From NCBI GenBank assembly GCA_032027005.1, contig JAVSMW010000006.1:62001-126000 (forward strand): 64,000 bases of DNA. The letters are read 5' to 3'. Within the stretch, counting starts at the first letter, position 1. Every line of letters begins with the position of its first letter. The notes beneath the pieces are model-generated. The model saw nothing but the letters and a program-made list of their open reading frames with translations, was not told where the DNA came from and made no database searches. Below are positions 53,413 to 62,125 of this stretch, piece by piece. The DNA comes from JAVSMW01 sp032027005 (GTDB lineage Bacteria; Bacillota; Thermincolia; Thermincolales; UBA2595). A program made the position numbers and the translations under genes.

Positions 53413-54341
53413 GCGAAAAACATGCTGCCGGATTACGGGAGTTGCAGGCGGTAAATATCAGCATGAGCTGCGATCTTGCTTGCGAGCGCTGCGAACGGTT
53501 TTTTGACTGCGAGGCTCCCCAGAAGCACGATATCTACAAGCGGGGGCGGATGGAAAAAGCCCGCCGGAATATGGAAAGAGTGCGCTATAAAATAGCTATT
53601 GTTGGGGGAAAGGGCGGGGTTGGCAAATCGACCCTGACGGCTAACCTGGCCTGTGCTCTGGCTAACGACGGTAACCGGACCAGCGTTCTGGACCAGGATT
53701 TCGACGGGCCGACCATTCCGCGCATGCTGGGGGTAACTGATAAAAAAATGATGTTTTCCGAAAAGGGCATCCAGCCCGTGGAGGGGATATTGGGGATCCA
53801 GGTGGTTTCGACAGGCTGTGTTGTCGGCACCGATGAGGTGCTGACCTGGTTTCATGACATGCGGCGGGGCGCCACTGAGGAATTCCTGGCTCACGTGGAT
53901 TACGGGGAACGGGATTACCTGCTGATCGACCTGCCGCCAGGGACCAGCTCGGATTCGGTAAACCTTATGCAGTATATTCCCGACCTGGCCGGGGCAATTA
54001 TTATTACCGTTCCCTCTGATGTATCCCAGGTAGTGGCCCGCAAGGCCGCACTGCTCTGCGGGAAAGCGGGAGTACCGATTCTGGGTGTGGTTGAAAACAT
54101 GAGCGGGTTTGTTTGTCCTGACTGCGGGCGAGTAGTCAATATTTTCCGTAGCGGAGGAGGAGAAAAACTCGCCGAATCTCTGGGTGTTCCTTTCATGGGG
54201 AATATTCCCCTTGATGCCAAGCTCAGTGATGCGGCGGACAGTGGCCGACCTTATGTCTTAGATTACCCGGATAGCCCTGCGTCCAAAGCTTTGCAAGGGA
54301 TAGCTGCTTACTTGAGGGAGATACTGGAAAAGAAGAATTAA
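53409..54341 (+). CDS. Nbp35/Mrp-like Fe-S ATPase, copy 2
   Basis: 310 residues. N-terminal C-x3-C-x2-C-x5-C (CDLACERCERFFDC, from residue 21), deviant Walker A GGKGGVGKST, DQDFDGPTIP, LPPGTSSDSVN and C-terminal CPDCG. The cysteine pattern C-x2-C-x5-C is the same as in Nbp35, with a shortened first spacer. GTG start overlaps the UbiD stop. Followed by a hairpin terminator, ending the first operon. Confidence 0.93.
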   Translation: MSEKHAAGLRELQAVNISMSCDLACERCERFFDCEAPQKHDIYKRGRMEKARRNMERVRYKIAIVGGKGGVGKSTLTANLACALANDGNRTSVLDQDFDGPTIPRMLGVTDKKMMFSEKGIQPVEGILGIQVVSTGCVVGTDEVLTWFHDMRRGATEEFLAHVDYGERDYLLIDLPPGTSSDSVNLMQYIPDLAGAIIITVPSDVSQVVARKAALLCGKAGVPILGVVENMSGFVCPDCGRVVNIFRSGGGEKLAESLGVPFMGNIPLDAKLSDAADSGRPYVLDYPDSPASKALQGIAAYLREILEKKN

Positions 54342-54349
54342 TTTTTTAT

Positions 54350-54373
54350 GGCCGGTTGAGGTATCGACCGGCC
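54350..54373 (+). terminator. Hairpin at end of first UbiD operon
   Basis: GGCCGGT / ACCGGCC with 10-nt loop, then a weak T-containing tail. Confidence 0.6.
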
Positions 54374-54443
54374 TGCTATTTTGTGCGCTCGTTATGGTTG
54401 TTAAAAGTTAAAAAAAGAAAATAATCTTGTCTTAAGAGGTTAG

Positions 54444-54593
54444 AACCGTTAAAGCTTAATTTTGTCCAATTTAACCTATGATTTGTGCAGTTGCCAACTT
54501 AATAATTGTCTAAATGCAAAGATGTTATATAATTAAAACACACTTAATCTGGAAATTAACAAAATAATAATAGCATTAAATTAGCGTGCGAAC
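54444..54593 (+). repeat. Duplicated promoter region, copy 1
   Basis: About 85% identical to 54938-55086 (offset 493-494). Begins AACCGTTAAA, ends AGCGTGCGAAC. Carries the promoter at 54506-54533. After its end the copy jumps directly to the peptide gene's 3' part (54592-54662, matching 55253-55325), so about 165 nt including the peptide start are deleted. Confidence 0.85.
54506..54533 (+). promoter_or_regulatory. Promoter in duplicated region, copy 1
   Basis: TTGTCT, 16-nt spacer, TATAAT. Conserved in copy 2 with the same spacing. Confidence 0.7.
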
Positions 54594-54662
54594 TGGGACC
54601 TGTTGTGGCGGGGGAGTGAATGGATTCGGCGGTTTGATTGCAAAACAAGTTCGTATACGAAC
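54594..54662 (+). pseudogene. Peptide gene relic (3' end of duplicated small gene)
   Basis: Matches the coding end of 55112-55336 (TCCGGG..GFGG residues) but has no start codon of its own. Deleted tandem copy of the cysteine-glycine peptide. Confidence 0.75.
54649..54662 (+). promoter_or_regulatory. MarR operator candidate, copy 2 (perfect palindrome)
   Basis: GTTCGTATACGAAC, a perfect 14-bp palindrome; the reference site for the three other copies. Confidence 0.65.
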
Positions 54663-54691
54663 AAAACTGGTGAATATTTAATACATATAAA

Positions 54692-54913
54692 GTGATTTCC
54701 GGCTATAAAATAAATGAACTCCAGATATGGTCTAATATCAGGGAACGGCAAAAAATGCTCGAAATATTACAGGAATGGGAATGCGTAGATAACTTTGAAC
54801 ACTGTATTCGTAGAAAATCCGGAGAAACAATTTGTGAGATACTTGCGGTGTGGCTTATGACAATGACAAGTATCACAGTTTCAGAGTGTTTTAGGAAGAA
54901 AAAAAGGGGGTAG
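54692..54913 (+). pseudogene. PAS domain fragment
   Basis: About 73 residues similar to the second half of a PAS domain (ELQIWSNIRERQKMLEIL, FEHCIRRKSGETICEIL). Its start lies in a repeat and its end is an aberrant tail; the rest of the sensor protein is missing. Debris between the two promoter copies. Confidence 0.6.
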
Positions 54914-54937
54914 ATGAAAATGAAAATAAATACTATT

Positions 54938-55086
54938 AACCGTTAAATCTCAATTTTGTTCAATTTAACCTAAGATTTGTGCAGTTGCCAACAAAATAAT
55001 TGCCTAGAAATAACGATGTTATATAATTAAACCATACATAAATCTGGAAACTGAAAAAAATAATAGTATTTAACTAGCGTGCGAAC
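54938..55086 (+). repeat. Duplicated promoter region, copy 2
   Basis: Intact version, leading directly to the peptide gene. Confidence 0.85.
55000..55027 (+). promoter_or_regulatory. Promoter of the small peptide gene
   Basis: TTGCCT, 16-nt spacer, TATAAT; same spacing as copy 1. The peptide start is about 85 nt downstream. Confidence 0.75.
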
Positions 55087-55111
55087 AATTTGTGAACAGG
55101 AGGTGAAATTG

Positions 55112-55336
55112 ATGTTTAAAAAACAAAATACTACAATACCTAAAATGGGAGAAAAACTAGCAAAAATTACCGAAGCAATTGCCGAAAAGGAAAACTCAAG
55201 AATCGAAGAAAAAACTTACCGTAGAAATTGTTATGAGGTTTTTCCATTTCTGACTGGAACCTGTTGTGGCGGGGGAGGGGATGGATTCGGCGGTTTGTTT
55301 GATTACAAAACTAGTTCGTATACAAACAAAAACTAG
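55112..55336 (+). CDS. Cys-Gly-rich small peptide, possible RiPP precursor
   Basis: 74 residues from ATG 55112, AGGAGGTG 9 nt upstream. The first 45 residues are charged and helical (leader-like); the last 25 read TGTCCGGGGDGFGGLFDYK then a Ser/Thr/Asn tail, i.e. a double Cys next to a Gly run (core-like). That layout resembles ribosomally made, modified peptides, but no modifying enzyme is adjacent. It has its own promoter and the gene was duplicated (remnant at 54594). Its stop lies within two tandem operator-like units. Function unknown. Confidence 0.6.
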   Translation: MFKKQNTTIPKMGEKLAKITEAIAEKENSRIEEKTYRRNCYEVFPFLTGTCCGGGGDGFGGLFDYKTSSYTNKN

Positions 55337-55349
55337 TTCGTATACAAAC
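55307..55349 (+). repeat. Two tandem 21-bp units with operator-like cores
   Basis: AAAACTAGTTCGTATACAAAC at 55307-55327 and 55329-55349. Each holds GTTCGTATACAAAC (55314-55327, 55336-55349), 13 of 14 identical to the perfect palindrome at 54649. Overlaps the peptide gene's stop and precedes the second UbiD operon. Confidence 0.8.
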
Positions 55350-55544
55350 AAAAAAAGTTCTCGCACAATCAAAAATTATTCGCATCCGAAGCTAGGATAA
55401 GTTTTCGGGACCAGGGTGGCGAAAATGTGTGGGAAATTTAAATAAAAATAATATTTGCCAATTTAAGAAGGGGGTGAAGCTTATGTTGTGAAGAACTTCA
55501 GTGGAGCCCGAATAAAACACATTAATAGGAGGTGCACAACTTTA

Positions 55545-57089
55545 ATGGCAGTAAAAAGAATTGATGATCTGAGAGATTACCTTGATGTTCTGGATCAAAT
55601 GGGTGAAATATGTCATGTTAAGGATGAAGTTGACTGGAAACTGGAAATGACGGGAATTGGAGCTATGTCCAACCGTATCGACGACAAAATCCCACTCTTT
55701 GAAAACATTAAAGGCTACCCCAAAGGTACCAGGGCGTCAACTGACCTCTACCGTGGCAGCCACGGAGCTTTGTGGCGGCGGATGGCCTTGTCCATCGGCT
55801 TATCCCCGGAAATTTCCTATTCAGATTACATGGATGAATACATTAACCGTTTCAATCACCCGATCCGCCCCATTGCCGTGGATAAGGGTTCATGCCAGGA
55901 CGTTGTACTGATCGGGAAAGATGTCGATGTTTTAAAAACACTTCCGGTTCCGTATATCCACGACGGTGACGGCGGTCGTTACCTGACCATGCACGCGATG
56001 ATTGTCAAGGATCCTGATTCGGAATGGGTCAACTGGGCCAATTACCGTGCACTAGTTAATACCAAGAATAAGATCAGCTTTCTCTTCTGCCCTGGCCAGC
56101 AAAACCCCAACCTTTACTATTATAAGTATGAAGCTAGGAACCAGCCCATGCCGGTTGCCATAGCCATTGGCGGGCACCCTGCGGTTTGGTATATGGCCAC
56201 AACTCCATTGCCAGCAGGGGTCAGTGAGGTCGATTATATCGGCGGCATGATCCAAAAACCGGTTGAGTTGGTCAAGTGCGTGACGAATGATCTTTATGTG
56301 CCAGCAAATGCGGAGTATGTGATTGAGGGCGTTATGATGCCCCACGAACGCATTGATGAAGGTCCGTTCGGTGAGTATCTTGGTTACATGCACGGCCCGC
56401 GCCGTCCGATGCCTTTTGTTCGGGCTACGGCCATTACCCACCGGAAAAACCCGATCCTGCCGATCTGCGTTGAGGGAACCGGGGTAGGGGAGTCGAATAA
56501 CGTCTGCAATACCAGTTTCAACGCTCTGTTAACCCCAGCGCTAATGGTTTTCCTGCGGCAGCTAGGTTATCCGGTCAAGTTTGTAACTGGTCCCGAACTT
56601 AACGCGTGGTCATCCCTGATTGCGGCTACCAAAATTCCTTATCCCGGGTATGCCAAAGAATTAGGCGAACTGCTACTGACCTGTCCCGGACCTTCCATGT
56701 ACTATGACCTTACTTTCCTAGTGGATGAAGATATTGACATTACCGATATGGAAAAAGTTTGGGAAGAAATTGTTTTAAAAGCCCATCCAACAAAGGATTG
56801 GAATAACTTCGGCGACGCTGAAGCGCCAAGGTCGTCGCTGAATATCTACCAGACAGCCGAAGAAAAAGGAGCCCTAGCTAAGGCGTCCTCCAAGGGAAAA
56901 ACGTCAAAATGCTGGATTGACGCCACAACCAAGGAATGGAACGAAACTACGGACGGACCGAAACGCATGGAGTTCGATCTTTTATATCCGACCACTAAGG
57001 ATTGGGTGACCAGCAACAAAGAAAAATACGACCTGCCAAAATATAAGGATTTCCGTGAGGAAGGTTTACGCTGGATTGAACAAAAATAA
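55545..57089 (+). CDS. UbiD-family (de)carboxylase, copy 4
   Basis: 514 residues from ATG 55545 (AGGAGGTGC upstream; a GTG at 55488 is possible). Arg168 (NYRALV), Glu272 and Glu277 in EGPFGEYLG: complete triad. First enzyme of the second operon, 208 nt after the small peptide gene. Followed by a small unknown gene (98 residues) and then another UbiD. Confidence 0.93.
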   Translation: MAVKRIDDLRDYLDVLDQMGEICHVKDEVDWKLEMTGIGAMSNRIDDKIPLFENIKGYPKGTRASTDLYRGSHGALWRRMALSIGLSPEISYSDYMDEYINRFNHPIRPIAVDKGSCQDVVLIGKDVDVLKTLPVPYIHDGDGGRYLTMHAMIVKDPDSEWVNWANYRALVNTKNKISFLFCPGQQNPNLYYYKYEARNQPMPVAIAIGGHPAVWYMATTPLPAGVSEVDYIGGMIQKPVELVKCVTNDLYVPANAEYVIEGVMMPHERIDEGPFGEYLGYMHGPRRPMPFVRATAITHRKNPILPICVEGTGVGESNNVCNTSFNALLTPALMVFLRQLGYPVKFVTGPELNAWSSLIAATKIPYPGYAKELGELLLTCPGPSMYYDLTFLVDEDIDITDMEKVWEEIVLKAHPTKDWNNFGDAEAPRSSLNIYQTAEEKGALAKASSKGKTSKCWIDATTKEWNETTDGPKRMEFDLLYPTTKDWVTSNKEKYDLPKYKDFREEGLRWIEQK

Positions 57090-57155
57090 GGTCGGGTTAT
57101 AATATCCAGACCTTAAAAACCAAAACATCAAAATATAGGAGGTGCATAGTTAGAT

Positions 57156-57452
57156 ATGGCCAAGTATGAGATGTGGGTTAAAGAGCTAAAAAGATTCAGG
57201 AATGAAATTCAGGATGGGACACCGGTAAAAGTGGATGTTCGAGACGAGAGCCTGAACTGGCATGCAGTGATAGCCATTATTTCGGAAACCCCGATCAAGG
57301 ATGGAGTAGAAACAGTGATAGTTGGGGAAGGTGGACCGGTTTCCTATGTCAACAAGCCGGTATACCTTAAAATTGTCGAAGAACTGGACGAAGACGACCA
57401 ATATGTTATCAAAGATATGGACAGATACAACAAAAGACTGGGTGATGTCTAA
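57156..57452 (+). CDS. Small protein between two UbiD genes
   Basis: 98 residues; GGAGGTGC before the ATG. Acidic with a beta-rich pattern (VKVDVRDESLNWHAVIAIISE, VETVIVGEGGP). No family named. Multisubunit aromatic carboxylases such as phenylphosphate carboxylase include small extra subunits of this size, so a subunit role is a fair guess; no sequence evidence yet. Confidence 0.75.
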   Translation: MAKYEMWVKELKRFRNEIQDGTPVKVDVRDESLNWHAVIAIISETPIKDGVETVIVGEGGPVSYVNKPVYLKIVEELDEDDQYVIKDMDRYNKRLGDV

Positions 57453-57477
57453 TAATAAGCAGGAGGTGTAGTCATAA

Positions 57478-58974
57478 ATGAAGTTCAGAAACTTCCTTGA
57501 AGTCTTAACTGAGGAAAATGAGGTAAATGAGGTCAGTGAAAAAGTCAGCCCTGTCTTACAGGCGGGGGCGTTGGGGGCAAAAAATGTGGAACTGGATGGT
57601 CCGGCGATGCATTTTAAGAACTTAGAAGGTTATCCCAACGCGTCACTGGTCACTGGGCTTTACGCTTCGCCCAGCGATTTGTATCCCAAGCGACGTAAGG
57701 CGTGGATCAGAACGAATGTTGCTCTGGAGCGTGAGTTGGAGGGGACGTATGAAGAGCTCCAGGAACATATTTATGACGGTCTGGAGCAGGGCGGACTCAA
57801 ACCCCTTGAAGTAAGCTCCGGACCATGTAAGGAAAATGTCAAACTGGACGATCAGGTGGATCTGAATGAGTTTCCATTTCCGTTAATCCATGAACAGGAC
57901 GGAGGTAAGTATAGCACCCAGCATGTGATTATCGTAGAGGATCCAGAAAACGGGGTAATTTCTTGGAGCGACGAAAGGTTTATGATCAAGGATCGCAACC
58001 TACTCGTCGTTAACCTCGATCCGGAAGGAAGACTTTATGAAATTTATCAAAAGTACGTTAAACTCAACAAGCCGATGCCCTTTGCCGTGGCCATCGGTGT
58101 AGACTCCAGCATCCCTTTAGCGACAGCCGTGTTCATGGAAAGAGTGGGGCTGGGCGGACTGAAACGTGAAGTTCCTGCCGCGGACCTTGCCGGATATTTG
58201 GGTGGCGAACCGATTGAACTGGTAAAAACCCAAACCAATGGTCTGCTTGTTCCGGCCAGCAGCGAAATAATCCTAGAGGGTGTTGCTATACCGGGGGAAA
58301 CTGCCTTAGAAGGGCCATATCCGAATTTCTACCGCATCGAGAAAGCAACATGGCAACCAATATTCACCGTCAAGGCAATTTCCCACCGCACAAATCCTAT
58401 TATACCATTTGACGTTACCGGTATCAAGGGTAGTGATTCTATGAGTCTCCGCTCTTGGGCCCACTCGTTTAAAATCTATCGGATTTTGAACAGCTGGTGG
58501 TGGGGGACCAAAATTGCCCGTTGGGTCTATTGCCCTGTTTCTATGCGTATGGGGATGGGTATAGTCGCCGTGAACGCCCTCTACCCAGGGTTTGAGTTCC
58601 ACTTCTCCCGTATTGTTTTCGCTTACAGCCACTGGTTTGACAAACTAATGCTGGTTGATAACGCCCTCGGCGCCGAAGAGTTGGCTAGGGTTATGCAGGA
58701 CTTTATCCAAAAGGCTTCGCCGGTGCATGCCTTCCATTTCTCTAAGGACGATGTGGCGGCAATTACGCGTTCTGCCAAATATCCGAACGACGGTGAGCGC
58801 ACAGGGCGCTTGTATATCAATGCTTGTCTTGATCCCACTTGGCCCAAGGAGATGATCCCAACACGGGTCAGCTTTGAGACGACATGGCCTGTGGCGTTGC
58901 AAGAAAAAATAATAACCAATTGGAGCAAGATGGGGTTTGTTAATAAACCGCAAAAACGATTAATTAACGCATAA
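57478..58974 (+). CDS. UbiD-family protein, copy 5 (catalytic Glu to Asn)
   Basis: 498 residues. Arg167 (SDERFM) and Glu278 are kept but the second Glu is Asn283: EGPYPNFYR in place of EGPFGEYxG. Because the second Glu is the proton donor/acceptor in Fdc/UbiD enzymes, this copy may be inactive, structural, or of altered chemistry. GGAGGTG upstream of the ATG. Ends before a GC-rich hairpin. Confidence 0.9.
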   Translation: MKFRNFLEVLTEENEVNEVSEKVSPVLQAGALGAKNVELDGPAMHFKNLEGYPNASLVTGLYASPSDLYPKRRKAWIRTNVALERELEGTYEELQEHIYDGLEQGGLKPLEVSSGPCKENVKLDDQVDLNEFPFPLIHEQDGGKYSTQHVIIVEDPENGVISWSDERFMIKDRNLLVVNLDPEGRLYEIYQKYVKLNKPMPFAVAIGVDSSIPLATAVFMERVGLGGLKREVPAADLAGYLGGEPIELVKTQTNGLLVPASSEIILEGVAIPGETALEGPYPNFYRIEKATWQPIFTVKAISHRTNPIIPFDVTGIKGSDSMSLRSWAHSFKIYRILNSWWWGTKIARWVYCPVSMRMGMGIVAVNALYPGFEFHFSRIVFAYSHWFDKLMLVDNALGAEELARVMQDFIQKASPVHAFHFSKDDVAAITRSAKYPNDGERTGRLYINACLDPTWPKEMIPTRVSFETTWPVALQEKIITNWSKMGFVNKPQKRLINA

Positions 58975-58992
58975 GTTGCTTATTCAGGAATT

Positions 58993-59029
58993 TGGCGGGG
59001 AGAGGGACTTTCCTCCCCCCCCCGCCCCC
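58993..59029 (+). terminator. GC-rich hairpin between UbiD5 and ATPase 3
   Basis: GGCGGGGAGAGG / CTCCCCCCCCCGCC region, no good T tail; may attenuate rather than end transcription. Confidence 0.4.
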
Positions 59030-59067
59030 ATCAAATTAAATTATTTGGTAATGGAAGGAGCCGGAAT

Positions 59068-59997
59068 ATGAGCGAGGAGAGAAACGAGGAGAGAACTGTC
59101 CTCAAGATCAATGTGGATTTAAACTGCGATCACAAGTGTGAACGGTGCGAAAAGTTTTTTGAATGTGATGACGATATTAAATGGAAGATTTATGGTCGAC
59201 GCAGAATGGCTCGCGCAGCCCGAACCATGAAGAAAATCAAGTATAAGATCGCCATCGGGGGCGGGAAAGGCGGAGTCGGCAAATCAACCACAACGGCTAA
59301 CTTGGCTGTGGCTCTGGCGCAAATGGGTTACAAAGTCAGCGTATTGGATCAGGATTTTGACGGTTCAACGATTCCCAAGTTATTTGGGGTGATGGATAAA
59401 AGGATGAAACTGGGAGAAAAAGGCTTGAAACCAGTGGAGGGGTTACTGGGTATTCAGATGGTTTCTTTGGGCTTAATCCAAAAAGAATCCGAAGTGGTAA
59501 CGATGTTTCATGATATGCGGAGGGGAACTACCGAAGAGTTTTTAGCCCATGTGGATTATGGCGAAATTGATTTTTTACTGGTTGACCTGCCCCCGGGTAC
59601 CAGCTCTGACGCGGTAAACCTAATGCAGTATATACCTGATTTAAACGGTCTGATTGTCATTACTATTCCGCCTTATGTGTCCCAACTGGCGGCGAGAAAA
59701 GCGGCGCAGATTGCCATGAAGGCGGAAACTCCTGTTCTTGGAATAATTGAAAATATGAGCGGGTATATCTGCCATAAATGCGGGAAGGAATTTGACGTGT
59801 TACAGCGCGGCGGTGGTGAAAGGCTGGCGGAGGAGCTTGGGGTGAATTTCCTTGGAAGAGTACCTCTGAATAAGGAGTTAAGCGAGGCATCCGACGCTGG
59901 GGAACCGTTTGTTTACAAATATCCGGAAAACCCTGGCACAAAGGGAATGCAAGATATAGCTAAGCGCTTAGTTAAATTGCTTGAAGAAGGTGTCTAA
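59068..59997 (+). CDS. Nbp35/Mrp-like Fe-S ATPase, copy 3
   Basis: 309 residues. C-x3-C-x2-C-x5-C (CDHKCERCEKFFEC) starting at residue 20, GGKGGVGKST, DQDFDGSTIP, LPPGTSSDAVN and C-terminal CHKCG. AAGGAG upstream. Closest by eye to copy 2. Follows the fifth UbiD directly. Confidence 0.93.
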   Translation: MSEERNEERTVLKINVDLNCDHKCERCEKFFECDDDIKWKIYGRRRMARAARTMKKIKYKIAIGGGKGGVGKSTTTANLAVALAQMGYKVSVLDQDFDGSTIPKLFGVMDKRMKLGEKGLKPVEGLLGIQMVSLGLIQKESEVVTMFHDMRRGTTEEFLAHVDYGEIDFLLVDLPPGTSSDAVNLMQYIPDLNGLIVITIPPYVSQLAARKAAQIAMKAETPVLGIIENMSGYICHKCGKEFDVLQRGGGERLAEELGVNFLGRVPLNKELSEASDAGEPFVYKYPENPGTKGMQDIAKRLVKLLEEGV

Positions 59998-60040
59998 AAT
60001 AAAACAGGTGGGTGAAATTTAATCTGAAAGGGGAACCGTT

Positions 60041-60964
60041 ATGAGCGATTCAAGCATTAAAGAAGAAATTGATCTGATTGGGATTAATGTGGATACCTCA
60101 TGTTCTTACGACTGCGCCAACTGTGAGAGGTATTTTGAATGCAAGTGGCCGCAGAAGGAAGATTTTTTGAAACATGGTTTCTATCCCTTGGCCAAGGAAA
60201 ACCTGAAAAATGTTAAAAGGAAAATTTTGGTTTTGGGTGGCAAAGGGGGCGTCGGCAAGTCCATGCTGGCAACCAACTTGGCGGCTGCTCTGGCTAAACT
60301 CGGCAAAAAAGTGTGTGTTCTGGACCAAAATTACGACTGTCCCGCTGTACCGATTATGCTTGGAGTTGAGGGCAAAAAGCTGAAGACTGGGGAAAACGGT
60401 TTTATCCCGGTTGTAGGAGCAGGCGGGGTCAAAGTGGTTTCGATGGGCCTGATTTTGTCTCAGGATGAAATAATTATCTGGTTCCATGATTCGAAAAGGG
60501 CAGCAACTGAGGAGTTCCTTACCAATGTGGACTTTGGAGAGTTGGATTATCTTATTTTTGATATTCCAGCGGGTACCAGCAGCGAAACTGTCAATGTCAT
60601 GAAGTTAATACCGGACATGGACGGCAGTATTGTAATCACGGTTCCCAGTGAGGTATCTCAAAACGTGGCGAAAAGAGCCATATTAGTCAGCCAGCAGGCT
60701 GGTGTACCTGTCTTGGGGGTCATTGAAAATATGGGTTCGTTTACCTGTCCGGACTGCGGAGAGGTCGTAGGGATTCTGCAAAGCGGCGGTGGGCAAAAGC
60801 TGGCGAGCGATATGGGCATGGAGTATTGGGGCTCAATTCCGATGGACTTGGAAGTAAGCAGTTCTCTAGATCATGGCAACCCCTTCGTCTTGAACGATGA
60901 AAATTTTGTGGGTTCGCAAGTGGTTATGACCGCGGCGCAAAAGTTGATTAAAAAATATGATTAA
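60041..60964 (+). CDS. Nbp35/Mrp-like Fe-S ATPase, copy 4
   Basis: 307 residues. CSYDCANCERYFEC at 21, Walker A GGKGGVGKSM (Thr to Met), the usually conserved DQDFD reads DQNYD, and CPDCG near the end. The Ser of the P-loop is kept but the last Thr is replaced, which could reduce ATP turnover. Second ATPase in tandem; AAAGGGG upstream. Confidence 0.9.
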   Translation: MSDSSIKEEIDLIGINVDTSCSYDCANCERYFECKWPQKEDFLKHGFYPLAKENLKNVKRKILVLGGKGGVGKSMLATNLAAALAKLGKKVCVLDQNYDCPAVPIMLGVEGKKLKTGENGFIPVVGAGGVKVVSMGLILSQDEIIIWFHDSKRAATEEFLTNVDFGELDYLIFDIPAGTSSETVNVMKLIPDMDGSIVITVPSEVSQNVAKRAILVSQQAGVPVLGVIENMGSFTCPDCGEVVGILQSGGGQKLASDMGMEYWGSIPMDLEVSSSLDHGNPFVLNDENFVGSQVVMTAAQKLIKKYD

Positions 60965-61039
60965 TAATGATGCCCAAATGATTGACATGCGAATCTAATC
61001 CATACTATGCGTAATGTTTGCAGAGGAGGTGAAACATGC

Positions 61040-61408
61040 ATGGCTAAGGTTTATCAAACAATAATATCATTAGCAGAAAAGGAACTCAAGCCGTGGTGGA
61101 AAAAAGATTCCGGCTTAGTAGGGCTGAGCGAAGGGGACCTCGCTGAACCGAAACAGCTAAATCTGCAGCTAACTGATGAAGAAACAATGGAAAATTTCGA
61201 TGCTGTAGCGTTAGTATGTAATAATCGGGAGAAACTCTCTGATAGCGATACATTGCAGGTTGTTGATTTTGAAACATCAACATGTATAAAAGAACTGTTT
61301 ATCAAAATCATTGAAAAAATAGAGGAGCCCGAAGTACAATTAAATTTTAATACTAAAAAACAGCGTCTCAGCCAAAAAGGAGATATTCTTAAGTCTCTTC
61401 TCAAATGA
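61040..61408 (+). CDS. Small conserved-looking protein of the UbiD locus
   Basis: 122 residues from ATG 61040, GAGGAGGTG 9 nt upstream; the earlier ATG at 61007 lacks a site. Hydrophilic, with a Trp pair (KPWWKKD) near the start. No family recognised; operon position suggests an accessory subunit. Confidence 0.75.
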   Translation: MAKVYQTIISLAEKELKPWWKKDSGLVGLSEGDLAEPKQLNLQLTDEETMENFDAVALVCNNREKLSDSDTLQVVDFETSTCIKELFIKIIEKIEEPEVQLNFNTKKQRLSQKGDILKSLLK

Positions 61409-61452
61409 CGTCCAAAAATAAAAATTAGAAATGTTAGACGAGGAGGGTAAAT

Positions 61453-61656
61453 ATGCCAATTTACGAATATAAATGCGCCAATGGTCATGTTTTTGAAGAA
61501 TGGCAAAATATCAACGACAAACCGTTGGAAAAATGCCGGATTTGCGACGCTGATGTGAAAAAATTGATTTCCCGGTTCAAGACTCAGCGTTTATGGAACG
61601 GTTCAGGTATTTATGTTTTTGACCGGGCCGGCAAAAGTCCTGATTGGAACCGGTAA
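61453..61656 (+). CDS. FmdB-type zinc ribbon protein
   Basis: 67 residues: MPIYEYKC start, characteristic of FmdB regulatory/zinc-ribbon proteins, then a second CRIC knuckle. The first knuckle reads CANGH, a deviating CxxxH in place of CxxC. GAGGAGGG upstream. FmdB-like peptides often sit with oxidoreductase or formamidase genes; their role here is open. Confidence 0.85.
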   Translation: MPIYEYKCANGHVFEEWQNINDKPLEKCRICDADVKKLISRFKTQRLWNGSGIYVFDRAGKSPDWNR

Positions 61657-61687
61657 CTTACCAGCTTGATAAAAGGGGGCGATCGGC

Positions 61688-62125
61688 ATGGAAATTGAGA
61701 GTTTAGTCGTAGAGGGACACTTAGTTTCCGGATTGGGAGAGGGGACTTACATGACCAAACTGGAGTGGGTAGAGTTGCAGTGCCAGAAAAAATTCGGTTT
61801 TCATCCTCAACCGGGAACATTTAATATCCAGCTCGATAAGAAAGAGAGCGAGCGCTACTCAATAGTAAAAAAATATCGGGGGATAAAAATCCTTCCGCCT
61901 TCCGATATCTTTGCTGCGGCAAAATGTTTTCCGGTTCAAGTAGGAAAAGTTAAAGGTATCGTAGCGATTCCCCTGCTGGATGATTACCCCCCAAACATTC
62001 TGGAAATCATTGCGCCCATACGGATGAGGGATGCGCTGGGTGTCCGGGAAGGCGACCTGATCCAGGTAAAGATTGAATTGGGATCTTTTGTTAAACGAGG
62101 TGATGACCAATCGGAGTTGAAGTAA
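61688..62125 (+). CDS. CTP-dependent riboflavin kinase-like protein (RibK, DUF120)
   Basis: 145 residues. Pattern VEGHLVSGLGEGTYMTKLEW, FGFHPQPGTFNIQL, and the C-terminal EIIAPIRMRDALGVREGDLIQVKI match archaeal RibK, which makes FMN from riboflavin with CTP. In a UbiD locus its role is probably to supply FMN for prenylated FMN. Bacteria normally use the RibF enzyme, so an archaeal-type copy is unusual. Overlaps the HAD gene by 16 nt. UbiX is not in the window. Confidence 0.82.
   Translation: MEIESLVVEGHLVSGLGEGTYMTKLEWVELQCQKKFGFHPQPGTFNIQLDKKESERYSIVKKYRGIKILPPSDIFAAAKCFPVQVGKVKGIVAIPLLDDYPPNILEIIAPIRMRDALGVREGDLIQVKIELGSFVKRGDDQSELK

Noticed and set aside
55307..55349. Possible CRISPR-like repeat pair
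   Set aside because: Two adjacent 21-bp units, no spacers; operator-like.
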